Positions 16,548 to 25,176 of a DNA stretch of 63,952 nucleotides are shown piece by piece. A program made the translations under genes and the position numbers. The DNA lies in NCBI GenBank assembly GCA_035504175.1, contig DATJSJ010000248.1, forward strand, positions 1 through 63,952, in the 5' to 3' direction. Each line of letters opens with the position of its first letter. The first letter of the stretch is position 1. Source of the stretch: DATJSJ01 sp035504175. GTDB taxonomy: Bacteria > Pseudomonadota > Alphaproteobacteria > Acetobacterales > Acetobacteraceae. A model generated the notes under the pieces. The model saw only the letters and a program-made list of their open reading frames with translations. It ran no database searches and was not told where the DNA came from.

Positions 16548-18314
16548 TCAGACGCCCAGCGCCTGGGTGCGCACCAGCCGGGCGTAGAGCCCGTCCTGCC
16601 GGAGCAGCGTCGCGTGATCGCCGGACTCGACCGCCTCGCCATCCGCGAGCGCCACGATCAGGTCGGCCTCGCGCACGGTGGAGAGGCGATGGGCGACGAT
16701 GATCGTGGTGCGGCCGGCGCGCAGCCGGGCGAGCGCTGCCTGCACCGCCGCCTCGCTCTCCGCGTCCAGCGCGCTGGTCGCCTCGTCGAGCAGCAGGATG
16801 CGCGGGTCGCGCAGCAGCGCCCGGGCCAGCGCGACGCGTTGCCGCTGGCCGCCGGACAGCCGGCCGCCGCCGGGGCCGACGCGGGTCGCAAAGCCCTGCG
16901 GCAGCTCCCCGACGAAGCCGCAGGCGGCGGCGAGCGCCGCCTGTTCCACCGCCGTCTCCGTGGCGTCCGGTCGGCCCAGGTGGATATTGGCGGCGAGCGA
17001 CTCGTCGAACAGCAGCGAATCCTGGCCGACATAGGCGATCGCGTCGCGCAGCGAGGCGAGCTGCAGGTCGCGTATATCGATCCCGTCCACCAGGATCGCG
17101 CCGCGGGTGACGTCGTGCAGGCGCGGGATCAGCGCCAGCGCGGTGGATTTGCCGGCGCCGGACGGGCCGACCAGGGCGATCGTCCGGCCGGGCGCCGCCT
17201 CGCAGCTCAGCCGGCGCAGCCCGGGGCGGCCGTCCGGATAAACGAAGCCCACCTCCCGGAACACCACATGCCCGCGTCCCGGCGGCAGCGGCACGGCGCC
17301 CGGGCGCTCGATAATCGCTGGCGGCTCGTCGATCACCGCGAAGACGCGGGCGAGGCCGGCGAGCCCTTCCTGCACCGCCGCGTTCAGTGAGCCGAGCGCC
17401 CGCAATGGCCGCGAGGCAATCAGCAGCGCCGCGACGAAGCCGGTGAAATTGCCGACCGTGCCGGTGCCGAGCGCGGCGCGCCAGCCGGCGAAGCCGATCA
17501 CCGCGGCAACCGCGGCGCCGCCCAGCACCTCCAGCACCGGATCGACCCGGGCGCGGCTGCGGGTCATGCGCATCAGCGCGATGTAGAGATCGCGGAAGGC
17601 GGTGCGGGCCCTTCGCTCCTCATGCGCCTCCAACCGGTAGGCGCGCACGGTACGGGCCTGGGCGAAGCTCTCGTTCAGCAGCGCCGCGGTCTCGCCCATG
17701 CGTTCCTGCATGCCGCCCGAGGCGCGCCGCACCCGCCTGCCGATGCGCTGGATCGGCATCGCGGCGAGCGGATAAAGCAGCGCCGCGATCAGCGTCAGCA
17801 CCCAGTCGAGATACAGCATCGAGCCGATCAGCCCGACCACCGTCACCGCGTCGGCAATGCCCTGCGCCGCGCGGGTCAGCGCTTCGCGGATGATCGCCGC
17901 GTCGGTGGTGAAGCGGGCGGCAAGCTGTGCCGGCGCCTCGCGCTCCACCCGTGCCAGGTCGGCGCGGGAGAGGTGCGCGAACATCCGGCCCTGAAGCTCA
18001 CGGATCACCAGCAGCACGACCTGCTGCACCGTCACGCTCTGGCCGTACTGCACGGCGGCCTTGGCGCCGGTGATGGCAACGACCAGGGCCGGCACCTGGT
18101 ACAGGATGCGCGGGTCCTTCGCCGCGAACATGGCGAAGGCGCGGTCGATCACCACCGGGTAGAGCGCGGTCAGTCCCGCCATCGCCGCGGTCAGCGCCAG
18201 TACGGTAAACAGCCGGCCGCGATGGTGCCGGACATGCTCGCGCCACAGCCGCGACAGCAGGGCGCGGGTGCTCTCGTCGCCGGCGCGCAGTCGGGAGGGC
18301 AGGCTCGTGTCCAT
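16548..18314 (-). CDS. MsbA-like ABC exporter (fused permease and ATPase)
   Basis: A 588-residue ABC exporter half-transporter that should work as a homodimer in the inner membrane. Residues ~30-330 hold six transmembrane helices. The ATPase has Walker A GPSGAGKST, Q-loop YVGQDSLLFDESL, signature LSGGQRQRVALARAL, Walker B ILLLDEATSALD and H-loop VAHRLS. The closest general resemblance is to MsbA/lipid-exporter proteins of Rhodospirillales, so it may flip lipid A core or another lipid. Drug export is also possible, since emrAB follows in the same direction. The 213-base gap and palindrome suggest emrAB has its own promoter. Confidence 0.85.
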   Translation of the reverse strand: MDTSLPSRLRAGDESTRALLSRLWREHVRHHRGRLFTVLALTAAMAGLTALYPVVIDRAFAMFAAKDPRILYQVPALVVAITGAKAAVQYGQSVTVQQVVLLVIRELQGRMFAHLSRADLARVEREAPAQLAARFTTDAAIIREALTRAAQGIADAVTVVGLIGSMLYLDWVLTLIAALLYPLAAMPIQRIGRRVRRASGGMQERMGETAALLNESFAQARTVRAYRLEAHEERRARTAFRDLYIALMRMTRSRARVDPVLEVLGGAAVAAVIGFAGWRAALGTGTVGNFTGFVAALLIASRPLRALGSLNAAVQEGLAGLARVFAVIDEPPAIIERPGAVPLPPGRGHVVFREVGFVYPDGRPGLRRLSCEAAPGRTIALVGPSGAGKSTALALIPRLHDVTRGAILVDGIDIRDLQLASLRDAIAYVGQDSLLFDESLAANIHLGRPDATETAVEQAALAAACGFVGELPQGFATRVGPGGGRLSGGQRQRVALARALLRDPRILLLDEATSALDAESEAAVQAALARLRAGRTTIIVAHRLSTVREADLIVALADGEAVESGDHATLLRQDGLYARLVRTQALGV

Positions 18315-18395
18315 CGCGCCCCTGTAGCACGGCGACGCCGATCCGCCGCTCCAACGCGAGGCAGCCGGTGTCGGAGGCGTTCAGTGCGGGGGGGC

Positions 18396-18482
18396 CACGG
18401 GGCGGAGGCCACGTCAAGCCCGGAGCCGCGCTTCGCGCGGTGCGGCCGAAGGCCGCAGGCTTGACGTGGCTCCCGCCCCGTG
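18396..18482. repeat. Cloverleaf-forming inverted repeat element
   Basis: Outer arms 18396-18420 and 18458-18482 pair over 25 positions with about two mismatches (core GCCACGTCAAGCC against GGCTTGACGTGGC, flanks CACGGGGCGG and CCGCCCCGTG). Between them sit two perfect 6-base-pair hairpins: CCGCGC-TTC-GCGCGG (18426-18440) and GCGGCC-GAA-GGCCGC (18442-18456). The whole would form a three-armed structure in single-stranded DNA or RNA. It lies between the minus-strand glycine-rich gene and the ABC exporter. It could be a mobile palindromic repeat or a structured RNA. Confidence 0.75.
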
Positions 18483-18574
18483 ACGAGGGCTCTACGGTGC
18501 GCTCGACGGTGTCGAGCGCGCAGTGCGCCCGATCTGACCAAGGGCGGCCGGCTTATGCGGGCCTGCTGGTTGCC

Positions 18575-20848
18575 TCAGCTTCCGCCTTCGGCCTCAGGCG
18601 TCTCCAGCGCCCGCAGGCGCAGGTCGCGTTCATGATCGCCGAGCAACTGCGCGCGCTGATACCAGACCCGCGCGACGAGCGGGTCGGCAAGCGCCGCGCC
18701 GCGGCTTCTGGCCTTGAAGGCCGGATCGTAGGTCCAGCCGAGCGCCGCTGCGGCGTGGCCGTCACCGCCGGAAGCGGCGCGCTGATACAGATGCCGCGCC
18801 GCGACGATGTCCCCGCGGCGGAGCAGCAGGTCGCCCCGGTGCGCCTCCGCCTCCGGCGAGAGGACCACGCGTGCCGCGCTGAGCGTGACGTGCGGCGGGG
18901 CTTCCGGCGCTGGAGGCGCACTGGCGAACGCGGTTCCGGGCGGCGGCGGCAGGGGCTCCACCAGGATGACGTCCGAGAGCACCCGGTGCAGCGCGTAGTC
19001 GTAATCGCAGGCGCCGCCGTAGACACCTCCGACCAGATCGCGCCCGTTCATGGTTGCAACCAGGCGCACCCGGCCGCGGCGAAGCTGCACGAGGCGGGTG
19101 TCCGGCCCCGGCGGCACCGGACCCTCGAGGTCGCCGTTCACCGGATCCTCGTAGAGCATCCGCCCGTCCTGCACGACGAGGGCGAAGGAAATCGCGCGGG
19201 GGCAATTCCCGCGTACCAGCCGTGCTGCACCGCTGTATGCGCCGTCATAGGCGCCAGGGCCCGGGCCGCCGGCATGCTGCCGCGCCGGCGCCGGTGCCAT
19301 GATCGTGGCGCTGACGCGAGCCATCGTTCGCCCGGTGCCGAAGCCCGGTTGCGAAAGCAGCCGCCGGCCGGGATCGGCCACGTTTCCGTCCGGACTCGGT
19401 GGCAGCACAGCGGGGGCGGTCAGCGACGGATCGGCGGGGAGTGCGGGAGCGGGAATCGCCACCGCGACGGGGGATAGCGCCGGCCCAGGTGAAGCGGCGG
19501 CGGGAGAAACGGCCGGGGCCGGTGCGGCGGCCGTCCCGATTCCGGTTGCCGCATTTCCCGCCGATCCCGCCGCCGCGTCGGACTGACCGAGGCCGAGGCC
19601 GGATGCGGCGGCCGCGGCAACGCCGACCGCGCTCGCCGCACCCGTGCCGGTGCCGCCGGATCCGGCGGTGCCACCGGCGGCCGCGTTCCCGCTCGCTCCC
19701 GCGCTGGCACCTCCGGCCGCGGCGCCTGCGCCCGAACTTCCGGCGGCTCCCGCGGCACCGCCCGCACCGCCGCCGGCCGACCCGGTGCTACCCGCGCCGC
19801 CGCCGGCGCCGGGTCCACCATTGCCGCCGCCAGCCGCAGCGCCGCCTGCGCCCGCGCTGCCCGAACCGCCACCCGCGGATCCGCCTGCCGTCCCGGTTCC
19901 GCCCTGGCCGCCGGCCGACGCCGCGCCTCCAGCCCCGCCAGGTCCGCCCGAACCCGGCCCGCCTGCCGAGGAACCGGCTCCGCTTCCGCCAGCGCCCGGG
20001 CCCGCGCCGGCGGAAGCGCTTCCCGTTCCCGGACCGGAACCACCTGTTCCGCCGCCGCCCGACGATCCCATGCCGGTCCCGGTGCCGCTTCCGGATCCCG
20101 CCCCTTGAGCGCCCGAAGCGGCGCCCGCCGGGCCGGTGCCGTTGCCGCTGGATCCCGGGGCGGGCCCGCCGCCGAACCCGCCACCCAGGCCAAAACCACC
20201 CCCGAACCCATGCCCAGGGCCCGGTCCTCCGGCTGCCCCAAAGCCACCACCGCCGCCGCCGGTCCCTGCGCCGGCATTGCCGTTACCGCCCTGACCCGAG
20301 GGTCCGGCTCCGGGCGCAGTGCCACCTGCGGAGCCCGGTCCGCCTGAAGCGCCACCGCCGGGCCCATTGCCGTTCCCTTGCGATCCCGGCCCCGGCCCGA
20401 ACCCTCCGCCCTGGCCGAACCCGCCGCCCTGGCCGAACCCGCCACCCTGGCCGAACCCGCCGCCCTGGCCGAACCCTCCACCCTGGCCGAACCCGCCACC
20501 CTGGCCGAACCCGCCACCCTGACCGAAACCCCCGCCGGGCCCGAACCCGCCCCGACCGTTGCCGCCGCCAGGCCCACCCACGCCGGCGGCCGCGCCATGG
20601 CCGCCGCCACCGCGCGCAGCGGCTTCGATCGGCCAGACGATCGTACTTGGAACCAGCAGCGTGGCGAACAGCAAGGCGGTGCCGAATCGCAGCGTCGTCG
20701 GAGGAATACGGGCCCCCGCGCGGCCGCGCGAGAGGGGTGCAGCTGCGGCACCGCCGGCCGCGCTGAGGCGCATTCCTGTCCCGGTTGCCTCTGCACAGAG
20801 GGCGAAAGACGCGTCGGACGTGTCCAAGCGGGCGCAACGCGGAGGCAT
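18575..20848 (-). CDS. Glycine-rich protein with GGGFGQ repeats and C-terminal Sel1-like module
   Basis: I do not recognise this 757-residue protein. Near residues 40-70 a hydrophobic stretch (LLFATLLVPSTIVWPIEAAARG) looks like a signal sequence or anchor. Residues ~70-480 are dominated by Gly/Ala/Ser, including seven exact GGGFGQ units near 104-146. They are followed by an alanine/proline-rich linker. A compact domain at ~525-650 contains LVRGNCPRAISFALVVQDGRMLYEDPV. The last ~85 residues are Sel1-like (RGDLLLRRGDIVAARHLYQRAA, LGWTYDPAF, ARVWYQRAQLLGD) and resemble the C terminus of the upstream ATPase. Start ATG 20848 overlaps that gene's stop as TGATG. Export to periplasm or surface is inferred from composition only. 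Confidence 0.7.
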   Translation of the reverse strand: MPPRCARLDTSDASFALCAEATGTGMRLSAAGGAAAAPLSRGRAGARIPPTTLRFGTALLFATLLVPSTIVWPIEAAARGGGGHGAAAGVGGPGGGNGRGGFGPGGGFGQGGGFGQGGGFGQGGGFGQGGGFGQGGGFGQGGGFGQGGGFGPGPGSQGNGNGPGGGASGGPGSAGGTAPGAGPSGQGGNGNAGAGTGGGGGGFGAAGGPGPGHGFGGGFGLGGGFGGGPAPGSSGNGTGPAGAASGAQGAGSGSGTGTGMGSSGGGGTGGSGPGTGSASAGAGPGAGGSGAGSSAGGPGSGGPGGAGGAASAGGQGGTGTAGGSAGGGSGSAGAGGAAAGGGNGGPGAGGGAGSTGSAGGGAGGAAGAAGSSGAGAAAGGASAGASGNAAAGGTAGSGGTGTGAASAVGVAAAAASGLGLGQSDAAAGSAGNAATGIGTAAAPAPAVSPAAASPGPALSPVAVAIPAPALPADPSLTAPAVLPPSPDGNVADPGRRLLSQPGFGTGRTMARVSATIMAPAPARQHAGGPGPGAYDGAYSGAARLVRGNCPRAISFALVVQDGRMLYEDPVNGDLEGPVPPGPDTRLVQLRRGRVRLVATMNGRDLVGGVYGGACDYDYALHRVLSDVILVEPLPPPPGTAFASAPPAPEAPPHVTLSAARVVLSPEAEAHRGDLLLRRGDIVAARHLYQRAASGGDGHAAAALGWTYDPAFKARSRGAALADPLVARVWYQRAQLLGDHERDLRLRALETPEAEGGS
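20411..20536 (-). repeat. Seven tandem 18-base repeats encoding GGGFGQ
   Basis: Seven consecutive 18-base units (plus-strand form CTGGCCGAACCCGCCRCC) sit inside the glycine-rich gene. An eighth, diverged unit at 20393-20410 encodes GGGFGP. Units differ mostly at third codon positions. Being a multiple of three, copy number can change without breaking the frame. Confidence 0.9.
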
Positions 20849-23800
20849 CAATGATCTCCGTCGGCGGGCAAGGGGTCGGGCTTCGGGTCGTCCGGCCGCA
20901 TATCGGCCTGCGCCTCGCGAAGCTGCGCCGCCTTCCGGTACCAGCGCGCGGCGACGCGGCGGTCGCCCATCACGTCGGTTGCGGCGATTGCGGCGAGGAA
21001 GACCGGATCGAACGTCTTCGCCACCCCGAGCGCCGCAGCGCCGCTGCCGGCGGCGGCCGCCTTCTCGTACAGGGCGCGGGCGCTGCGAACGTCGCCGGCG
21101 ACGAGTCTCGCTTCCGCCCGCTTCAGCAGCCCGGCGACGATCGGCGCCGGCGGCATGGCCGGGGCGAAGACCCGCGCCGTAACCGTCACGACCCGCGGCT
21201 GCGGCCGAGGCGGCAGCCGCACAGTGAGCGCCTCAGCCGGAATCGATCGCGGCGGAGCGGCGGAGGCGATAGCCAGGGATGGTCTCGGTGCGGAAGCGAG
21301 CAGCGGCGCTGGCGGCGAGGCCAGCATGAGGCTCGCGGGCGCGGTCACAGGCAGAGTCGACGCAGCCGGCAGGTCCGGCGGTACTGTCGGGACCAGGCCG
21401 GCCGCGGTCGCGGACACCGGCGGAGTGGGGACGACCGACGCGCTGATCTGGTCGGGTGGCAGCAGCGCCGGCGGTGAGGCCAGCGCGAGCCTGGCGGGCG
21501 TGGCTGCGGGCTCGGAGATCGCAGCCGGCACGCGCGCCGGCACCGGCGGACGTGAGCCCGCGTCGCTCGTGCTGGCCAGGGGTGTCGGAGCCAGGGCGTT
21601 GGAAAAAGCGAGCCGGTCGGGCGACACCGGCATCGGCGGTGGCACGCCACGAATCTCCGCACCGATCGGCACCAACGCCGGCCATGTCGCGTCCGCGCGG
21701 GCCAGGACGGGCGACGGCTTTGCGCCAGGTCCGCCGGCCTCTGGCGAAGGCAGCACCCGGGGGGCTTCGGCGACGGCTGCCAGCGCGGGCGCCGACGCCA
21801 CGCGGTCCGGCACAGGCGGCGCGGCGGGGCTGCTCACCGCGACCGGTCGCACCATTGCGGCAGTGCCGGCCATCGCCAGCAGTCGGGGCGAGGCCGATGT
21901 CCCGGGCATGGGCGACCGGCTGCCCGCTTCCGCCGGAGACGATGCGGGGGCGATCGGCGCCGTCGGAATGTGTGCAAGGCCCGGCACCGGTGGCGTTGCG
22001 AGCGCGACGTCACGCGTCGCCCTCCACCAGCTGCTCGGGCTGGCCGGAGTTGCCACGGTGGCGATGGGAGCGGCCTCGCCATCGCCGCCCGCTTCAACCG
22101 GCGGGGGCGGCATAGCGGGCATGGCCCTCGGGGAACGCGCGGGTCTGTCGGGTAACGTTTCGCGCGCGAACGTCGCGGCTGGCTCCGGCACGGGCCGGAG
22201 CCCCGGGGCACGACCAGCCGCGGGCGGCAGCGCGGCACGCCCGATCTCGGCGGCCGTTGGCGTGCTCAAACCCGGCGCCGCCGGCTGCGCCAGCGCGGCC
22301 AGTGGACCTGTCGCCGGGATCGTCGCGGTCGGGACGAAGGCCGCGGAAACCGCGACGCGCGCCGGACGGGGCGCCGGCTCAGGCGACAGGACGTCCGGCT
22401 CGACCGTGCGGACGACAGGCGGAGGTTCCGGGCGGGGCAACGCGGCCGCGACCAAGCGATCCGCGCCGGCCGTCCACGCTGATACTGGCCGCGTCTGTGC
22501 CACTGCCGGGGCGATAGGGGCCGAGAGCAGGGGTGACGGCGAGGCGGCCGCCGTGGCCGGCGCACCGCCGGTTGGCATGGCCCAGGGTCCCGGTACCATG
22601 GCGAGGCGGATCGGGGACACAGCCCGCGTCGCATCAGGCGGCACCGGCACGGTGGGAACGAGCGGCGGACCGGCCTCTGTTCCGCCTCGGACAAGCCGTG
22701 CCAGGAGACGGCGGTCGAACCCGTGCGCCGGCGCCGCTGGACCGGTCGCGTCGGCCTTGCCGGTCAGGCGGGTGATTCGGCCGGTGTGCGCGATCAAAAG
22801 GGCTGCCTGTCGCTCCGGAGCGCCGGGGCGCTCGCCCACGGGCCGCTGCCGGAGGCCGGGCCGGATCAACATGAATGCCAGCACTGCGGCCGCGGCGAGC
22901 GCCAGCGCCGTGGCGCGTCCCAACGGCAGCCGTCCCGCGCGTCCGGAGCCGTCGACCCGCGCCTCCGGACGCGCGCGACGGAGCGCCGCGGACGGCACTC
23001 GCTGGCGGGCCGACCGGATCAGCCTTCCCCGAGCCCGGCGTTCGGGCCGCGACGTCGGCTGAGCCGGCTCGCCCGCCATGCCTGGTCCGGCACGCTTTGC
23101 GCCATCCGGCAGCGCCGGCCCAGGTATTCTCACGGAAGGCGTTGCGGCCGCCTGGTCCTCGCCTGTCGCAACGGCGAGTGCTGGCGCGGGTGCGAACCCT
23201 ATTGAACCGGAGGCCCCCGACGAAGCCTCCGCAATCGCCGCCGAAGTCGAGTCCTGCCGGCTTGCGGACGCGGCATCCGCGGCCATCGTATCGGTCACTG
23301 TCCGCGGCCATCCGTCGGCCCGGGCTGCCGAAATCGATGGGGCCGGGCGGTCGTCGGGGTCCGCTGACCCCGGAACGCATTCGTCGCTCCGGGCCGCTCC
23401 CGACGCGGTCGCCGGGTTCTCGGAGCCGTCGGACGGGACCGCCGGCAGGGCGCCAAGCTCGAGCGGTTCGGCACCCTGGATCGGCACAACGGGCGCATCC
23501 TCGCGCGCGGGCGGACCCGGTTCGGGCGCGGTGCCGTCGCGCAAGCTGCGGGCCAGGGCAATCAGGGCGGTCAGATCCGCGCGCAGCTCTTCCGCCGCAG
23601 CCCTGACGGCGTCGCCGCCGGACGCAGGCAGCGAGCGGTTCGGCGCTGCGGTTTCGTCTTCCGTCGGCCCGAGTTCCGCGCGCAGGCTCGCCAGCGCCGG
23701 CGTCAGCTCGTCCCACCCGGGTGGTTCGAAGTCCGACGGCAACGCCGGCTCTCGCTCCGCCTCGTTGGCAAGATCCGTGTGGGCGGTGCCCGTCGCCGCC

Positions 23801-24618
23801 CCCGCCGCGAGGCTCTCGCCTGCCGCGAGCGGGGATGGGGTCGGGCGTGGCTCAGGTGCAACCGTAGGAGGGGGAGCGGGTGTGGCCGCCGCCAGTGCCG
23901 CGGGTTCGTCCGGCGCGATGTCCGGCTCCGCCGCGACCACGCCGGATCGGAGGCTAATCGCCTCCGCCGCATGCGCCTCCTCGACCTGCGCCGCGCCGTC
24001 GAGCGCGGCGAGGCTCACCGCCGAGGACAGCAGCATCGTCAGGTCCCGCGCGTTTCCGGCGCCGTGCGCCCGCAACAGCCCGAGCGCCCCGTGGCTGAGG
24101 AAATCGGACGGAATCTCGGCGAGCACCAGGCGGCGCTGCAGGAACGCCGCGATCTCGTCCGCCGCGATCGGACCGAGCGTCACCGTGACCGGATCGTGCA
24201 ACAGCCCGCACAGCGTCCCGCGTTCCGACGGCAGCAGCGCGAGCACGGCGGCGATCGCGGGCGGTTGCGACAGCGCGGCGATCGCGTCGGGATCGGCACT
24301 GCCCGCTTCGTCGAGCAGATACACGGCGGCCTCGGGCTGCGGGCACTCGAAGCGCGGGCGCGGCACGAGCCGCGCGGGCGAACCGCCGGCCGCGATCGCC
24401 GCCGCCAGCGACTGCAGCACCATGGTCTTGCCGGAGCCGGCCTCGCCGACGAGCAGCACCACCCGCGCGGACCGGGCCAGCGCCCGCATCACCTCGGCGT
24501 GGGCATGCTCCCACTGCGTGTGCGCGATGGCGCATTCGGCGGGCAGCGACGGGCGCAACGTATGTGGTGCAATGGCGGGCAAGCGATACTGCCCTGAATG
24601 GAGTTGGCAATGCGGCAT
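20848..24618 (-). CDS. Very large membrane-anchored AAA ATPase (ExeA-like) with C-terminal Sel1-like module
   Basis: A 1256-residue protein of unknown role. Residues ~35-235 are an ExeA/GspA-type AAA ATPase: Walker A GEAGSGKT at 58-65, Walker B VYLLDEA near 99-105, and the typical VTVTLGPIAADEIAAFLQRRLV followed by a helical GNARDLTMLLSSAV. After ~100 residues of loosely conserved sequence comes a basic segment and one transmembrane helix near 565-590 (ALALAAAAVLAFMLIRPGL). About 550 residues of Pro/Ala/Val-rich, probably disordered sequence follow. They end in LKRAEARLVAGDVRSARALY and ARWYRKAAQL, a Sel1-like module related to that of the next gene. ExeA relatives bind peptidoglycan or assist secretin assembly, but no secretion genes accompany it here. 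Confidence 0.75.
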   Translation of the reverse strand: MPHCQLHSGQYRLPAIAPHTLRPSLPAECAIAHTQWEHAHAEVMRALARSARVVLLVGEAGSGKTMVLQSLAAAIAAGGSPARLVPRPRFECPQPEAAVYLLDEAGSADPDAIAALSQPPAIAAVLALLPSERGTLCGLLHDPVTVTLGPIAADEIAAFLQRRLVLAEIPSDFLSHGALGLLRAHGAGNARDLTMLLSSAVSLAALDGAAQVEEAHAAEAISLRSGVVAAEPDIAPDEPAALAAATPAPPPTVAPEPRPTPSPLAAGESLAAGAATGTAHTDLANEAEREPALPSDFEPPGWDELTPALASLRAELGPTEDETAAPNRSLPASGGDAVRAAAEELRADLTALIALARSLRDGTAPEPGPPAREDAPVVPIQGAEPLELGALPAVPSDGSENPATASGAARSDECVPGSADPDDRPAPSISAARADGWPRTVTDTMAADAASASRQDSTSAAIAEASSGASGSIGFAPAPALAVATGEDQAAATPSVRIPGPALPDGAKRAGPGMAGEPAQPTSRPERRARGRLIRSARQRVPSAALRRARPEARVDGSGRAGRLPLGRATALALAAAAVLAFMLIRPGLRQRPVGERPGAPERQAALLIAHTGRITRLTGKADATGPAAPAHGFDRRLLARLVRGGTEAGPPLVPTVPVPPDATRAVSPIRLAMVPGPWAMPTGGAPATAAASPSPLLSAPIAPAVAQTRPVSAWTAGADRLVAAALPRPEPPPVVRTVEPDVLSPEPAPRPARVAVSAAFVPTATIPATGPLAALAQPAAPGLSTPTAAEIGRAALPPAAGRAPGLRPVPEPAATFARETLPDRPARSPRAMPAMPPPPVEAGGDGEAAPIATVATPASPSSWWRATRDVALATPPVPGLAHIPTAPIAPASSPAEAGSRSPMPGTSASPRLLAMAGTAAMVRPVAVSSPAAPPVPDRVASAPALAAVAEAPRVLPSPEAGGPGAKPSPVLARADATWPALVPIGAEIRGVPPPMPVSPDRLAFSNALAPTPLASTSDAGSRPPVPARVPAAISEPAATPARLALASPPALLPPDQISASVVPTPPVSATAAGLVPTVPPDLPAASTLPVTAPASLMLASPPAPLLASAPRPSLAIASAAPPRSIPAEALTVRLPPRPQPRVVTVTARVFAPAMPPAPIVAGLLKRAEARLVAGDVRSARALYEKAAAAGSGAAALGVAKTFDPVFLAAIAATDVMGDRRVAARWYRKAAQLREAQADMRPDDPKPDPLPADGDH

Positions 24619-24634
24619 GCAACGATATGTTGCA
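24618..24634. promoter_or_regulatory. Palindrome abutting the ATPase start codon
   Basis: TGCAACGATATGTTGCA has perfect 6-base arms around GATAT and touches the ATG of the ATPase gene (24616-24618, minus strand). Its position would let a bound protein, or an mRNA hairpin, block translation or transcription. The surrounding 60 bases are clearly less GC-rich than the genes. Confidence 0.35.
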
Positions 24635-25005
24635 GCGTCAGCATAATCGTGTATTCAGGCTAGTCGCAGACCACTCGTTCCTCAATCGGCTTCAGACGGT
24701 TCGATGACACTAGCGCGTGAGCAGCCTCCGGCGCACTGAACGCTCACGTATTCGCGGCCTCCTCCGCAGCAACGGTTCGGGGCGATCCGGGGGTGTTGCG
24801 CGCGAAGCCGCGGCGACCCGGTTCTCGCCTCTTCTGCCGGGCGTGGGCTGGTCATCGGGAACCGAGAGGGCGGTTACGCCCGCGCGCAGGCGGCCTTCGG
24901 AGCGCACCGCGGCGCGGCCAGGCTGGCTCATGCCTGCCGTGGCAAGGGGCGGCAGGCAGGGTCCGCCAAATTCTGCGGCTGGACCCGCGCCACGGCACCA
25001 GGCGC
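24635..25005. other. Intergenic region without recognisable gene
   Basis: About 370 bases upstream of the ATPase gene. Open frames of up to ~120 residues exist on both strands but their translations are Arg/Gly/Pro-rich and resemble nothing. An AT-richer part at 24635-24720 is a likely promoter area for the minus-strand ATPase operon. Confidence 0.45.
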
Positions 25006-25032
25006 AAAAAAAGGGCCGCCCGAAGGCGGCCC
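25006..25032 (-). terminator. Intrinsic terminator
   Basis: A perfect 8-base-pair stem (GGGCCGCC/GGCGGCCC) with a 4-base loop is followed on the minus strand by seven Ts. It is the best rho-independent terminator in the window. It ends transcription of either the pcnB-like operon 145 bases upstream or a small RNA. Confidence 0.85.
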
Positions 25033-25092
25033 AGTTCAGGGAGGAAGAAGCTTCAGAACGCAGAGGTATGCTACTCACGAAGACGTGAGCTT
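25006..25092 (-). ncRNA. Candidate small RNA ending in a strong intrinsic terminator
   Basis: Read on the minus strand, the segment begins with a hairpin CTCACG-TCTT-CGTGAG (25074-25089). An unpaired pyrimidine-rich stretch with TTCCTCCCTGAACT follows. It ends in a perfect terminator GGGCCGCC-TTCG-GGCGGCCC plus seven Ts (25006-25032). An exposed CCTCC, complementary to Shine-Dalgarno sequences, is typical of trans-acting small RNAs in alphaproteobacteria. Alternatively this is only the 3' end of the mRNA that stops at 25177. I could not place a promoter. Confidence 0.4.
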
Positions 25093-25176
25093 GCAAGCGA
25101 AAAAATTGCGCCGCCGGCCCTGAGTGGCTGGGCCGGATGTCTCGGCCGAACCGGTGCCGGCCCGGCAAACGCCGCG

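Noticed and set aside
20411..20536. CRISPR-like direct repeats
   Set aside because: Units are contiguous without spacers, are in frame, and encode GGGFGQ.
24717..25088. Possible 123-residue gene in the gap upstream of the ATPase
   Set aside because: No recognisable sequence, Arg/Gly/Pro-rich, and it runs through the candidate terminator and small RNA on the other strand.
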